This document shows, piece by piece, positions 18,928 through 30,424 of a DNA stretch of 64,000 nucleotides. The DNA is from an uncultured Burkholderiales bacterium (lineage in GTDB: Bacteria; Pseudomonadota; Gammaproteobacteria; Burkholderiales; Burkholderiaceae_C). The notes under the pieces are model-generated. The model saw only the letters and a list, made by a program, of their open reading frames with translations. It had not been told where the DNA came from and ran no database searches. The translations under genes were made by a program, and so were the position numbers. The stretch is from positions 1 to 64,000 of the forward strand of contig CAMFGY010000010.1 in the NCBI GenBank assembly GCA_945952065.1, written 5' to 3'. Position 1 is the first letter of the stretch; every line of letters begins with the position of its first letter.

Positions 18928-20286
18928 ATGACCAAGGACCTGAGTGGCGCCCTGCAGCAGCTGCAAGAAGGACGCCTCAGCGCCGCCGAAGCCGCGCAAG
19001 AAAACCTGCGCCAGGCCCGCAGCGAGAGCTGTCGCGGCGCGTATGTGCGCGAGTTCTTCGAGCAGGCCCTGGGCAGTGCGGCCGCCATCGACGCCACAGC
19101 CCAACTGGGCGCGCCCCGCCCCCGACTGGGCGGCCTGGGCATCAGCATCAAAGATTTGTTTGATGTCGCCGGCGCCGTCAGCAGCGCCGGCTCGCGCGTG
19201 CTCAGCCAAAGCCCCGCAGCATTACACGACTGCCCTGCCGTCAGTCGCTTGCGGCAAGCGGGCGCGGTGCTGACCGGCCACACGAATATGAGCGAATTCG
19301 CGTTTTCGGGCGTGGGCATCAACCCACATCACGGCACGCCTTTGAATCCGGTCACCTTGGCCTTGGACGGGCAAGCGCGCATCCCCGGCGGCTCCAGCTC
19401 GGGCGCGGCGGTCACCGTCGCAACCGGGGCCGCCTGGGCGGCACTGGGCTCCGACACCGGCGGCTCCATCCGCATTCCTGCGGCTTTGCAAGGCCTGGTG
19501 GGCTTCAAAAACACCGCAAGACTGACGCCCGCCCAAGGCTGCATTCCGCTGTCCACCACCTTGGACACAGTGTGCGCACTTAGCCTTTCGGTGCGCGACG
19601 CCATCTTGCTGCACGAAGTACTCGCCGCCCGCCAAGTTCAACTCAGGCCGCGCCCCCTGAAGGCGATGCGGCTGGCCATGGTCAAGCCCCTGTTTCAGGA
19701 CGGCCTGGACGAAACCGTCGGCCGGGCCTTTGAGCGCAGCCTGAGCAGCCTGCGGGCCGCAGGTTGCAGCATCGAAGACATCGAGCTCGCACCCTTGAGC
19801 CAAGTCCCCGCATTGCAAGCGCAAGGCGGCTTTGCTGCCGCAGAAAGCTGGGCCTGGCACCGACAACGTCTGCAAACCGCCGAACTGGCCCAGCAATATG
19901 ACCCGCGCGTCAGCGCCCGCATTCGCCGCGGCGAGGCCATCAGCGCCGCCGACTACATCGACTTGCAGCGCCTGCGCCGCAGCTGGATCGCCGAGATGGA
20001 AGCCGCCTTGGCCGGTTTTGACGCGGTGATCAGCCCCACCGTGCCGGTGGTTGCCCCCTTGCTGGCCCCGCTGCTGGCCAGCGATGAGCAGTTCTTCGCC
20101 ACCAATGCCCTGTTGCTGCGCAACCCCTCGGTCGTCAATTTGTTGGATGGCTGCGCCATTTCGCTGCCCTGCCAACAAGAGGGAGAATTGCCGGTTGGAC
20201 TGATGCTGTGGAGCACTGCAGCACAGGACGATCCATTGCTGAGCCTTGCGCTACAGATTGAACAACATTTGAACGCGAGACCCTGA
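18928..20286 (+). CDS. Amidase-signature family hydrolase
   Basis: Hydrolyses an amide bond with a Ser-cisSer-Lys triad. Lys75 lies in SIKDLFDVAG, the cis-serine is in PGGSSSGA (153-160), and the nucleophile is Ser180 in GSDTGGS. The 452 residues (ATG at 18928) match the family; the frame opens earlier at 18781 but that stretch is the intergenic region and reads unlike protein. No GatB or GatC neighbours are present, so it is not GatA of the tRNA amidotransferase. Four bases separate it from the DadA-like gene, indicating an operon. The substrate is unknown. Confidence 0.9.
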   Translation: MTKDLSGALQQLQEGRLSAAEAAQENLRQARSESCRGAYVREFFEQALGSAAAIDATAQLGAPRPRLGGLGISIKDLFDVAGAVSSAGSRVLSQSPAALHDCPAVSRLRQAGAVLTGHTNMSEFAFSGVGINPHHGTPLNPVTLALDGQARIPGGSSSGAAVTVATGAAWAALGSDTGGSIRIPAALQGLVGFKNTARLTPAQGCIPLSTTLDTVCALSLSVRDAILLHEVLAARQVQLRPRPLKAMRLAMVKPLFQDGLDETVGRAFERSLSSLRAAGCSIEDIELAPLSQVPALQAQGGFAAAESWAWHRQRLQTAELAQQYDPRVSARIRRGEAISAADYIDLQRLRRSWIAEMEAALAGFDAVISPTVPVVAPLLAPLLASDEQFFATNALLLRNPSVVNLLDGCAISLPCQQEGELPVGLMLWSTAAQDDPLLSLALQIEQHLNARP

Positions 20287-20290
20287 GCGC

Positions 20291-21595
20291 ATGCGTATAG
20301 CCATCATCGGCGCCGGAATTGCCGGCGTCACCACTGCTTTTGAGTGCGCAGCGGACGGCCACCAAGTCACCGTTTTTGAACGTCGCGGCAGCGTGGCTGC
20401 TGAAGGCAGCTTTGCCAACACCGGCCTGACCACTCCCGCCATGGCCCTGCCCTGGACGCCTGCCGGCCTGCCGCGACCCGGTGCCGGCGCCTTGGGCTGG
20501 CAATGGCGACGTTGGCGCGCCGAACGCAACAAAGACCGAGCCGCACAACAAGCCCGGCTGCTGCAATTGGCGATCTACAGCCATGCTCGCCTGCAAGAAC
20601 TGCGCAAGCGTTTGCAACTGGACTTTGAACATGCCCACGGGCAGTTGCTGCTGCTGCGCCAGGAACGCGAGTTGCGAGGCATTCAGGCACAACTGGATCT
20701 CTTGCAAAGCCTGGGCCTGCCGCATCAGCTTTTGAGCGCAGCGCAGTGTCTTGCTGCCGAGCCCGGCCTGAACCCTGACACGCCCTTGTTCGGCGGTATT
20801 CAACTCAGCCCCGCCGAGCTTGGCAATTGCCGGCAGTTCAGCCACCTGATGCGGATCGAAGCGCAGCGTCTGGGCGTGCGCTTCCGTTTTCACACCACGG
20901 TTCGCAGCCTCACGCCCGGCAGCGTGGTCACCCTCATCCACGAACACACGGTCCCCCCTGAAGGACTGGGCGCCCCCACACGCCAAGCCGAGAAGCAAGA
21001 TGCAGGCGACACCCAACCCGCCCCGCTCGGCCCCGTGCAAGAGAGCTTCGACGCCGTGCTGATCTGCGCGGGCGCCAGCGCTTTGCCCCTCTTGCAAGCC
21101 TTGGGCCTCAAGCCTGCCATGGGTTTGGTGCATGGCCATACCATCACCGCACCTTTGCGGCAGTTGGAAGCCCACCCCGACCTCGGACCCCGGGCCGGGG
21201 TCTTCGATCTGGGCGAACAGATCAGCATCAGCCGCATCGGGCAGCGGGTGAGAGTGGCAGGCTGCGTCGAAACTGGCGCTGCGCCACAGGGCTTCAAAGC
21301 GCCCAAGCTGGCCTTGCTGCACCGTGTTTTGAATGAGTGGTTCCCGGGCGCCATGCAGGTGGGCCAAGAGCAGCGCTGGATCGGCTGCCAGGCCCTGCTC
21401 CCGGATGGCCTGCCCTTGTTGGGCGCCAGCGGACAAGCTGGCATTTGGCTGAACTTGGCCCAAGGCAGCGCGCACAGCCTGGATTGGCCCCTGGCCTGTG
21501 GCGCCGCGCGCTTGCTGGCCGATCAAATCAGCAAGCGCCAGACCGACGCCGACGCCCCCAGCCTCGAAGGCCTGGACATCAAGCGTCTGGCCTGA
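20291..21595 (+). CDS. FAD-dependent oxidoreductase, D-amino-acid-dehydrogenase (DadA)-like
   Basis: DAO-fold flavoprotein. The dinucleotide site IIGAGIAGVTTAFE (5-18), acidic FERR after the second strand, and SFANTG (40-45) resemble DadA, which oxidises D-amino acids and passes electrons to quinone. A C-terminal FAD-binding stretch is also present. The 434 residues fit. The central part has an insert rich in Pro/Ala/Glu (about 215-240). The preceding amidase and following NNR gene suggest oxidation of an amine or amino acid released from an amide, but the substrate is not proven; other DAO-family oxidases remain possible. Confidence 0.8.
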   Translation: MRIAIIGAGIAGVTTAFECAADGHQVTVFERRGSVAAEGSFANTGLTTPAMALPWTPAGLPRPGAGALGWQWRRWRAERNKDRAAQQARLLQLAIYSHARLQELRKRLQLDFEHAHGQLLLLRQERELRGIQAQLDLLQSLGLPHQLLSAAQCLAAEPGLNPDTPLFGGIQLSPAELGNCRQFSHLMRIEAQRLGVRFRFHTTVRSLTPGSVVTLIHEHTVPPEGLGAPTRQAEKQDAGDTQPAPLGPVQESFDAVLICAGASALPLLQALGLKPAMGLVHGHTITAPLRQLEAHPDLGPRAGVFDLGEQISISRIGQRVRVAGCVETGAAPQGFKAPKLALLHRVLNEWFPGAMQVGQEQRWIGCQALLPDGLPLLGASGQAGIWLNLAQGSAHSLDWPLACGAARLLADQISKRQTDADAPSLEGLDIKRLA

Positions 21596-21607
21596 CAAGC
21601 TGACGCC

Positions 21608-23140
21608 ATGCACAAAGTCCTGCCCGCCCAGCGCAACTGGCCTCTCCACGCGACGGCCAGCAGTCGCGCGATTGAGCGGGCCGCCCTGGCTAAGCTGGCG
21701 CCGCATACTTTGATGGAACGCGCCGGTCTGAGCGCAGCACGCTTGGGCCTGGCCTTGGGTGCCGGCAAAGGCCTCACCTGCATCCTCTGCGGACCAGGGA
21801 ACAACGGCGGCGATGGCTTGGTGATGGCGCGCCTGCTGCACAGCCAAGGCCTGCCGGTGCAGGTCAGTTTGATCGGTTATGAGACCAATCGCCCCCTCCC
21901 CCCGGATGCGCAAGCCGCCATGGACGCCGCCCGACAGGCTGGCGTGGCGATCAGCGAGGGCCTGCGAGAAGCACCCCAGCCCAGCCTGTTGGTGGACGCC
22001 CTGCTGGGCCTGGGTTTGAGCCGGGCGCCCGCCCCACCTTTTGCGGCAGCCATCCGCCATCTGAATGCCAGCGCCGCCCCAGTGCTGGCGCTGGATCTGC
22101 CCAGCGGACTGCTGGCCGACACCGGCCATCTTGCGGGCGGCGAAGCTGTGCACGCCCAACACACTTTGAGCCTGCTCACCCTCAAGCCCGGACTGTTCAC
22201 CGGCCAAGGGCGCGCGCATTGCGGCCAAATCTGGTTTGACCCGCTGGGGCAGGAGCCCCAGGAGCAGGGCTGCGATGCTCAGCTGCTGGGCGCTAACGCC
22301 CTGCTTCCACTGATGCGCTCGCGCTGGAACGAGCACGATCAGCACAAGGGCAGTCGTGGCGATGTATTGGTTGTGGGTGGGGCAACCGGCATGCGAGGCG
22401 CGGCCCAGCTGGCCGGTCGCGCAGCCCTGGCTGCAGGCGCAGGGCGGGTTTATCTTTGCCTATTGAGCAGGCAAGCCCAAGATGCTTCGCCGGAAGCCGA
22501 CGCCTTGCGCCCAGAACTGATGCAGTTTGAATTGCCGCGCATGCTGGAGCCACAAGCTTGGCGAAGCAAGGTGCTGGTCTGCGGCTGCGGGGGTGGCTCC
22601 GCGGTGGCCGAATGGCTGCCCATCATCCTGAGAGAAGCCCTGCACTTGGTGCTGGATGCCGACGCCCTCAACACCATTGCCCAACGCGCCGACTTGCAAG
22701 CCGCACTCAGCCAAAGGGCCGCGCAAGCATTGGCCACGGTGCTCACCCCGCACCCGCTCGAGGCGGCACGCCTGCTGGGATGCAGCACGGCCGACGTACA
22801 AGCAGATCGACTCAAGGCCGCGCGGCGCTTGTCCGCTCGATTCAACTGCCCGGTGCTCTTGAAAGGCTCGGGCAGCGTCATCGCCGACGAGCAACTGAAC
22901 AGCCTGTCCATCAACAGCAGCGGCAATGCCGCCTTGGCCACGGCAGGCAGTGGCGATGTGCTGGCGGGTTGGCTGGGCGGCCTTTGGGCACAACACCCCG
23001 ACCTCGCACCCGCCCAGGTGGCCGGCGCGGCCTGCTACTGGCATGGCCGCGCCGCTGATGCGCACACCGCCGGCCCCTTGCGCGCTGCTGACTTGGTGGA
23101 GCGCATGCATCAACACCACCCGCTGCTGACGCTGCGCTGA
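21608..23140 (+). CDS. nnr: Bifunctional NAD(P)H-hydrate epimerase / ADP-dependent dehydratase
   Basis: Repairs hydrated, dead-end NADH and NADPH. The N-terminal YjeF_N epimerase domain (1 to about 220) has CGPGNNGGDGLVMARLL (61-77). The C-terminal ribokinase-like dehydratase domain (about 235-510) has LKGSGSVIAD and ATAGSGDVLAGW with catalytic Asp450. The 510 residues match the fused form. It is 12 bases after the DadA-like gene, so probably cotranscribed. Confidence 0.95.
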   Translation: MHKVLPAQRNWPLHATASSRAIERAALAKLAPHTLMERAGLSAARLGLALGAGKGLTCILCGPGNNGGDGLVMARLLHSQGLPVQVSLIGYETNRPLPPDAQAAMDAARQAGVAISEGLREAPQPSLLVDALLGLGLSRAPAPPFAAAIRHLNASAAPVLALDLPSGLLADTGHLAGGEAVHAQHTLSLLTLKPGLFTGQGRAHCGQIWFDPLGQEPQEQGCDAQLLGANALLPLMRSRWNEHDQHKGSRGDVLVVGGATGMRGAAQLAGRAALAAGAGRVYLCLLSRQAQDASPEADALRPELMQFELPRMLEPQAWRSKVLVCGCGGGSAVAEWLPIILREALHLVLDADALNTIAQRADLQAALSQRAAQALATVLTPHPLEAARLLGCSTADVQADRLKAARRLSARFNCPVLLKGSGSVIADEQLNSLSINSSGNAALATAGSGDVLAGWLGGLWAQHPDLAPAQVAGAACYWHGRAADAHTAGPLRAADLVERMHQHHPLLTLR

Positions 23141-23166
23141 GTGCTGCACTGAACGGCGCGCCCTGA

Positions 23167-23186
23167 CGGGAGGCCTAGACCTCCCG
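23167..23186. terminator. Weak hairpin between convergent nnr and rnr
   Basis: CGGGAGG/CCTCCCG with a 6-nt loop in the 104-base gap between two convergent genes. There is no T tract on either side, so it is at best a Rho-independent-like stop for both; position is the main support. Confidence 0.35.
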
Positions 23187-23244
23187 CTTGAGTGGCCAAA
23201 CTGCCATCGAGCCGAGGGAGCACTCAGCTCAACCGTCCCTCAGC

Positions 23245-25548
23245 TCAACGGCGTTTGCGAGTTCGCGACTCCGCGCCGGCCGTCGCCGTTTTGCCTTCGG
23301 ACTTGCCGCGCGCCGCCTGCCGGGCCGCTTTGATGGGGTGCGCCGCAGCCATGGTCGACGCGCTTGGCACCGCAGCGCCGGTGGCTCGCCCAGGCTTGCC
23401 CTTGCGTCCGGCCTTGCTGACCTTGCCGGCTTTTTTCAGCGCACGGTCTTCACGCCGCACCTGGGCCAACTCGTCCACCGCGGACAAAGGCTGTTTGTCT
23501 GGGGTCGCAATGCCCGCCTTGTCGCGATGGGCGCGCGCCATCAGCTTGGCCTCGCCACTTTCTTGCACCAAGCGGAAGTCGATCTTGCGGGCATCCAAAT
23601 CCACGCGGCTGACCTGCACCTGAACCCGCGTTCCAGTGGCATAGCGGATGCCGGTGCGCTCCCCGCGAAGCTCTTGTCGAACCTCATCGAAACGGAAGTA
23701 CTCGCCCCCCAGTTCGGTGATGTGGATCAGCCCCTCGACATAGAGCGCATCGAGTTGCACAAACAAACCAAAGCTGGTGGCCGCACTCACCGTGCCCGCA
23801 TATTCTTCGCCCAAATGCTCGCGCATATAGCGGCACTTCAACCAAGCCTCGACATCGCGGGAGGCCTCATCGGCGCGGCGCTCATTTGCACTGCAATGCG
23901 CGCCCACCACTTCCCAGCGCTCCAACTCGGTGGAGGCCTTGGCGGGGTCGATGGGCGCGGCGCGACCGGGCCGCTTGGCGGCCATCGGCACCTCCATCTT
24001 GCCGGCGTCCAGGTGATAGCGCTTGTCGGCCAAGATGGCCTTGATCACTCGATGCACCAACAAATCCGGATAGCGACGGATCGGGCTGGTGAAGTGCGTG
24101 TAAGCCATGTACGAGAGGCCAAAGTGCCCCGCGTTGGCTGAGGTGTAGATGGCTTGCTGCATGGAGCGCAGCAGCATGGCGTGAATCTGCGTCGAGTCGA
24201 CCCGGTCCTTGGTGGCGGCGGCAATCGCCGCATACTCCCCCGGCTTGGGATCATCGCTGATGGACAGCCCCAGACCCAAAGCCCGCAAATAGGCTTGCAA
24301 GGCAATGCGCTTCTCTGGTGTGGGCCCTTCATGGACGCGGAACAAGGCGCCGTGCTTGCTTTGCGCAATGAAGTCTGCCGCGCAGACGTTGGCGGCCAAC
24401 ATGGCCTCTTCAATCAGCTTGTGCGCTTCGTTGCGGGTGCGCGGAATGATCTTTTCGATCCGGCCATTGTCATCACAGACGATTTGCGTTTCCGTGGTGT
24501 CAAAGTCGATGGCGCCGCGCCGTGAACGCTCGGCCAGCAAGGCACGATAGACCTCGTACAGATGCAAGAGATGCGGCACCAAGTCGCTGCGCTTGGCCGC
24601 TTCGGGCCCATGGGTGTTGCCCAAAATGGCCGCCACCTCGTTGTAGGTGAAGCGCGCATGCGAGCGGATCACTGCTGGGTAAAACTGATAGGCCTGAACC
24701 TCGCCCGCTTCGCTGACCAACATATCGCAGACCATGGACAAGCGGTCTTCGTACGGATTCAAGGAACACAAGCCGTTGGACAGCTTCTCCGGCAACATGG
24801 GGATCACACGGCGCGGAAAGTACACCGAGGTGGCGCGCTCATACGCGTCGCCGTCCAGCGGATCGCCGGGTTTGACGTAGTGGCTGACGTCTGCAATCGC
24901 CACCAGCAAGCGCCAGCCTGTGAAGGCCGTTTTGCCGCGCCCTTGCTTGTGCGGCTGGCAATAGACGGCATCGTCGAAGTCGCGTGCATCTTCGCCGTCG
25001 ATGGTGACCAAGGGCACATCGCGCAGATCGATGCGGTGTTTCAGGTCAGCCGCGCGAAGTTTGTCCGGCAGCTTGGCTGCTTGCGCCAAGGTCTCGGCAC
25101 TGAAGCGATGCGGCACCTCATACTTGCGCACCGCAATTTCGATTTCCATGCCGGGGTCATCGATCTCCCCTAACACCTCAACCACACGGCCCACCGGCTG
25201 TGAGTACAGTGAAGGCGGCTCGATCAATTCAACCGCCACCACCTGGCCAGCGACCGCATTGGCCAGACCATTCTTGGGGATCAAGATGTCTTGCCCCATG
25301 CGCTTGTCTTCGGGCGCCACCAACCAAACACCCGACTCTAAGAGCAGACGGCCGATGATGGGCTTCTTTTTGCGCTCCAAGATTTCGAGCACCCGCCCCT
25401 CGGGCCGGCCCCGTTTGTCCATGCGGACAATGCGCACCCGCAAGCGATCGCCATGCATGACCGCATGCATTTCTTGTGGCGACAAGTAGATGTCTTGCTG
25501 CCCCACATCGGGCTGCAAGAATCCATGCCCGTCCCGATGACCTTGCAC
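23245..25548 (-). CDS. rnr: Ribonuclease R (RNB-family 3'-5' exoribonuclease)
   Basis: Degrades structured RNA, including rRNA and mRNA decay products. Present are cold-shock-type OB domains (GTVQGHRDGHGF at the start), the RNB catalytic domain with DGEDARDFDDAVYC around residues 183-196, an S1 domain (about 570-655) and a Lys/Arg-rich tail (about 665-767). The classic N-terminal helix-turn-helix region is missing, as in some other betaproteobacterial copies. The start is unclear: GTG 25548 is the only ATG/GTG/TTG in frame after the tRNA gene, but conserved EG residues precede it. AAGGA lies 7 bases before an in-frame ATC (25623), and CTG codons occur at 25569 and 25590. The frame also stays open through the tRNA to 25938, which cannot be coding. 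Confidence 0.9.
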   Translation of the reverse strand: MQGHRDGHGFLQPDVGQQDIYLSPQEMHAVMHGDRLRVRIVRMDKRGRPEGRVLEILERKKKPIIGRLLLESGVWLVAPEDKRMGQDILIPKNGLANAVAGQVVAVELIEPPSLYSQPVGRVVEVLGEIDDPGMEIEIAVRKYEVPHRFSAETLAQAAKLPDKLRAADLKHRIDLRDVPLVTIDGEDARDFDDAVYCQPHKQGRGKTAFTGWRLLVAIADVSHYVKPGDPLDGDAYERATSVYFPRRVIPMLPEKLSNGLCSLNPYEDRLSMVCDMLVSEAGEVQAYQFYPAVIRSHARFTYNEVAAILGNTHGPEAAKRSDLVPHLLHLYEVYRALLAERSRRGAIDFDTTETQIVCDDNGRIEKIIPRTRNEAHKLIEEAMLAANVCAADFIAQSKHGALFRVHEGPTPEKRIALQAYLRALGLGLSISDDPKPGEYAAIAAATKDRVDSTQIHAMLLRSMQQAIYTSANAGHFGLSYMAYTHFTSPIRRYPDLLVHRVIKAILADKRYHLDAGKMEVPMAAKRPGRAAPIDPAKASTELERWEVVGAHCSANERRADEASRDVEAWLKCRYMREHLGEEYAGTVSAATSFGLFVQLDALYVEGLIHITELGGEYFRFDEVRQELRGERTGIRYATGTRVQVQVSRVDLDARKIDFRLVQESGEAKLMARAHRDKAGIATPDKQPLSAVDELAQVRREDRALKKAGKVSKAGRKGKPGRATGAAVPSASTMAAAHPIKAARQAARGKSEGKTATAGAESRTRKRR

Positions 25549-25601
25549 CGTCCCCTCGACCTCGCTCAGAAGCGAGCCTTTGTCTTGCAGGTTCGGCGTA
25601 C

Positions 25602-25631
25602 TTGTGTTCTTAATATTTTTGATGATAGAAT
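25602..25631 (+). promoter_or_regulatory. Promoter of tRNA-Leu
   Basis: TTGTGT (25602-25607), 18-bp spacer, TAGAAT (25626-25631), 17 bases before the mature tRNA 5' end. It lies within or just before the 5' end of rnr on the other strand, so the two transcription units overlap head to head. Confidence 0.6.
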
Positions 25632-25648
25632 CCTTGCTTCCCTGAAAT

Positions 25649-25733
<85 letters not shown>

Positions 25734-25753
25734 AGATTGAAACACATCCAAAG

Positions 25754-25788
25754 AAATGGCCACATGTCGAAATGCATGTGGCCATTTT
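25754..25788 (+). terminator. Terminator of tRNA-Leu
   Basis: A perfect 13-bp stem AAATGGCCACATG/CATGTGGCCATTT (25754-25766 with 25775-25787), 8-nt loop, ending in TTTT, 20 bases after the tRNA 3' end. The leading AAA means it could also act on the minus strand. Confidence 0.8.
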
Positions 25789-26026
25789 GCTTTGTGCGGT
25801 ACGAAGTTCGAATGAAAGTTCGAAGGAATTTCTCGGCTTTCCGCGAGCTTGGCGAGTCTGTTTGAACAAGAGCTGTCTGAGCCAGCGGCCCCGGCGGTCT
25901 GAACGCAGCCATGACCCATGCCTGAACAGCCTGCACACAGAAGCCTAAGACGCCCAAGACACCCCAAAAGGCCAAGCCGCGAAACTCGCGCGCAACCCCT
26001 GCTGAACAAGGCCGCAAGCCCAAAGC
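25789..26026. other. Non-coding gap between tRNA-Leu and the phosphoribosyltransferase gene
   Basis: No gene recognised. Open frames here on both strands give no family-like protein and run through the tRNA gene. A short direct repeat AGTTCGAA occurs near 25805-25822. Any promoter reading leftward into rnr would have to lie here or inside the tRNA gene; I could not pick one out. Confidence 0.4.
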
Positions 26027-26062
26027 AACAAGCCGACAGGTTTCCACACTGCCGGCTTGTTT
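26027..26062 (-). terminator. Likely terminator of the purA-phosphoribosyltransferase unit
   Basis: AACAAGCCG/CGGCTTGTT (26027-26035 with 26053-26061), 32 bases after the phosphoribosyltransferase stop on the minus strand. Inner bases ACAG/CTG can extend the pairing with a bulge. The T tract after it is broken, so efficiency is uncertain. Confidence 0.45.
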
Positions 26063-26093
26063 GACTTGCATGTCTGGACGCAGTTTCCGCGCC

Positions 26094-26615
26094 TCAGACC
26101 ACAAATTTCTTGGCCAAGGCATCCGGCCGCATATCGTCATACTCTTCGAAAGGCTGATGAATCCAGGGGCTGGTTTCCAGCAGTTCGACGTAGTAGTCCG
26201 GTGTGTAAGCCGACACACCCTTGGTCCAGATCACCGCCGAGCGCAACTCGCTGATCGCCGGCATGCTGCGCAGACGCTCCACCACCGCCTTCAGCGTGAC
26301 GCCAGAGTCCGCCAGATCGTCCACCAACAAGACGCGACCCGCCAACTCACCCTTGGGCATGGTGATGTACTTGGCAATGTCCAAGCGGCCCTGGATGGTG
26401 CCCGCCTCAGCCCGGTAGGAACTGGTGGACATGATGCCCAGCGGCTTGTCGAACACGCGCGAAAGCACATCGCCCGGGCGCATACCGCCGCGCGCCAAGC
26501 ACAGAATCTGATCAAACTCCCAGCCCGATGCATGGATCTTGAGCGCAAGGCGCTCAGTCAACATGTGGTACTCGTCCCAGGACACGTACAAATGCTTGCC
26601 GTCGTCAGTCAACAT
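26094..26615 (-). CDS. Phosphoribosyltransferase, purine-type
   Basis: Type I PRTase fold of 173 residues. The PRPP-binding signature VLLVDDLADSGVTL lies near residues 95-108, and CLARGGMRPGDVLS is the upstream loop. Such stand-alone PRTases next to purA are probably purine salvage enzymes (hypoxanthine/guanine/xanthine), which the purA neighbour supports; substrate is not certain. The ATG at 26615 has AGGAG nine bases upstream; a TTG at 26624 abuts that site and is rejected. Confidence 0.85.
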   Translation of the reverse strand: MLTDDGKHLYVSWDEYHMLTERLALKIHASGWEFDQILCLARGGMRPGDVLSRVFDKPLGIMSTSSYRAEAGTIQGRLDIAKYITMPKGELAGRVLLVDDLADSGVTLKAVVERLRSMPAISELRSAVIWTKGVSAYTPDYYVELLETSPWIHQPFEEYDDMRPDALAKKFVV

Positions 26616-26668
26616 AGAAGGCAACTCCTGTCAGGTGAAAAAAGAGCTTTCGATACGCCAGGAGCGCA

Positions 26669-29214
<2,546 letters not shown>

Positions 29215-29303
29215 GTGAGTATGGGGAGCGGTTAAAAACGGCATTGTACCGGCGTCGCGCCCGACTGCCAGCTTTTAGTGCCGACTCGCCCCATCTTGGC
29301 CCG

Positions 29304-29492
29304 TCAAGGCCACAGCAAAACCACACCCAAGAGGCCCGCCAGCATGCTGGCCAAGCCAATGAAGCGAATCTGGCCATCGGTCATGGCCAACATGCGCGCA
29401 AACACCTGCCGCCAAAGCTGCGGGTCAAGAAAGGGCAGCAGCCCTTCCATGACCAGCATCAGACTGAAGGCCAGCAACAGAGTTTGCGACAA
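29304..29492 (-). CDS. yjeT: DUF2065 (YjeT-like) small membrane protein
   Basis: A 62-residue protein with two hydrophobic segments (about 3-21 and 43-61) joined by a short polar loop, LDPQLWRQVFARM, matching the DUF2065/YjeT family. It starts at TTG 29492, 12 bases after the hflC stop. In E. coli yjeT also follows hflC, and the same order is kept here. Function is unknown; a link with the HflKC complex is inference from position. Confidence 0.85.
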   Translation of the reverse strand: MSQTLLLAFSLMLVMEGLLPFLDPQLWRQVFARMLAMTDGQIRFIGLASMLAGLLGVVLLWP

Positions 29493-29504
29493 GGCTCTGG
29501 CGCC

Positions 29505-30404
29505 TTATTTGCGTGCCGCAGGTGCGGGCGCAGCAGCGCTGCCCGAGCCGCGCATGGACTTGAAGAAGTCGCTGCTGGGATCCACCACCATCACATCAGA
29601 CTTGTTGCGGAAGCTGCTGCGGTAGGCTTCCAACTGGCGGTAGAACTGCGCGAACTGCGGGTCGCGACCAAATGCATCGGCATACAGGGCCGAGGCCTTG
29701 GCATCGCCCTCACCCTTGATCTTTTGCGCATCACGATAGGCCTCGGCCACGATCACTTCGCGCTGGCGGTCGGCATCGGCGCGAATCTTCTCGCCCTCTG
29801 CACCACCGGTCGAGCGCAACTCATTGGCCACGCGCTTGCGCTCCGATTCCATGCGACGATAGACCGAATCGGTGATGTTGGCCGCAAAGTCGACGCGCTT
29901 GATCCGCACATCCAGTATCTCGATACCGAACTGCTTGGCTTCGTCTTCCAAGCGCTTGCGCACATCGTTCATCACCTTCTCGCGCTCAGACGCCAAGACG
30001 GCCAAGACCGTGCGCTTCGTGACCTCCTCGTTGAAGGCGGCTTGCACCACAGGGCTCAGACGGTTTTCCACATTGCGCATGTCCGAGCCGTTGTTGCGAA
30101 TGAACTGACGGGGTTCGGCCACGCGCCATTTGATCAACCAATCGATCACCAGGCTCTTCTTTTCAGCGGTGAAGATGGGGCGCGACTCTGGGCTGTCCAG
30201 GGTTTGCACCCGGCGGTCCAACAGAACCACGTTTTGCAGCGGAGGCGGCAGCTTGAACTTCAGGCCCGGCTCGGTGATCACTTCCTTGATCTCACCCAGG
30301 GCATACACAACAGCAAACTGGCGCTGATCGATGACAAACAGCATCGAGCTGGCCAGCATTAGCGCGACCAGCGCTCCAGCAACAATGGCGGCAATACGAT
30401 TCAT
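29505..30404 (-). CDS. hflC: Protease modulator HflC
   Basis: SPFH/band-7 membrane protein that forms the HflKC cage around FtsH and modulates its proteolysis. One N-terminal membrane segment (about 5-23), then the SPFH domain and a long coiled helix with RMESERKRVANELRS. The ATG at 30404 (299 residues) has GGGAG eight bases upstream; an ATG at 30425 overlaps the hflK stop as TGATG but lacks a good site. Confidence 0.95.
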   Translation of the reverse strand: MNRIAAIVAGALVALMLASSMLFVIDQRQFAVVYALGEIKEVITEPGLKFKLPPPLQNVVLLDRRVQTLDSPESRPIFTAEKKSLVIDWLIKWRVAEPRQFIRNNGSDMRNVENRLSPVVQAAFNEEVTKRTVLAVLASEREKVMNDVRKRLEDEAKQFGIEILDVRIKRVDFAANITDSVYRRMESERKRVANELRSTGGAEGEKIRADADRQREVIVAEAYRDAQKIKGEGDAKASALYADAFGRDPQFAQFYRQLEAYRSSFRNKSDVMVVDPSSDFFKSMRGSGSAAAPAPAARK

Positions 30405-30424
30405 CTGCATAACTCCCGGATTCA

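Noticed and set aside
18928-20286. Calling the amidase GatA of the tRNA amidotransferase
   Set aside because: No gatB or gatC nearby and the operon partners are metabolic; many non-GatA amidases share the same triad.
20135-22345. Minus-strand open frame of over 700 codons opposite the DadA-like and nnr genes
   Set aside because: Rich in Gln, Ala and Gly with no domain pattern; typical antisense shadow of GC-rich genes.
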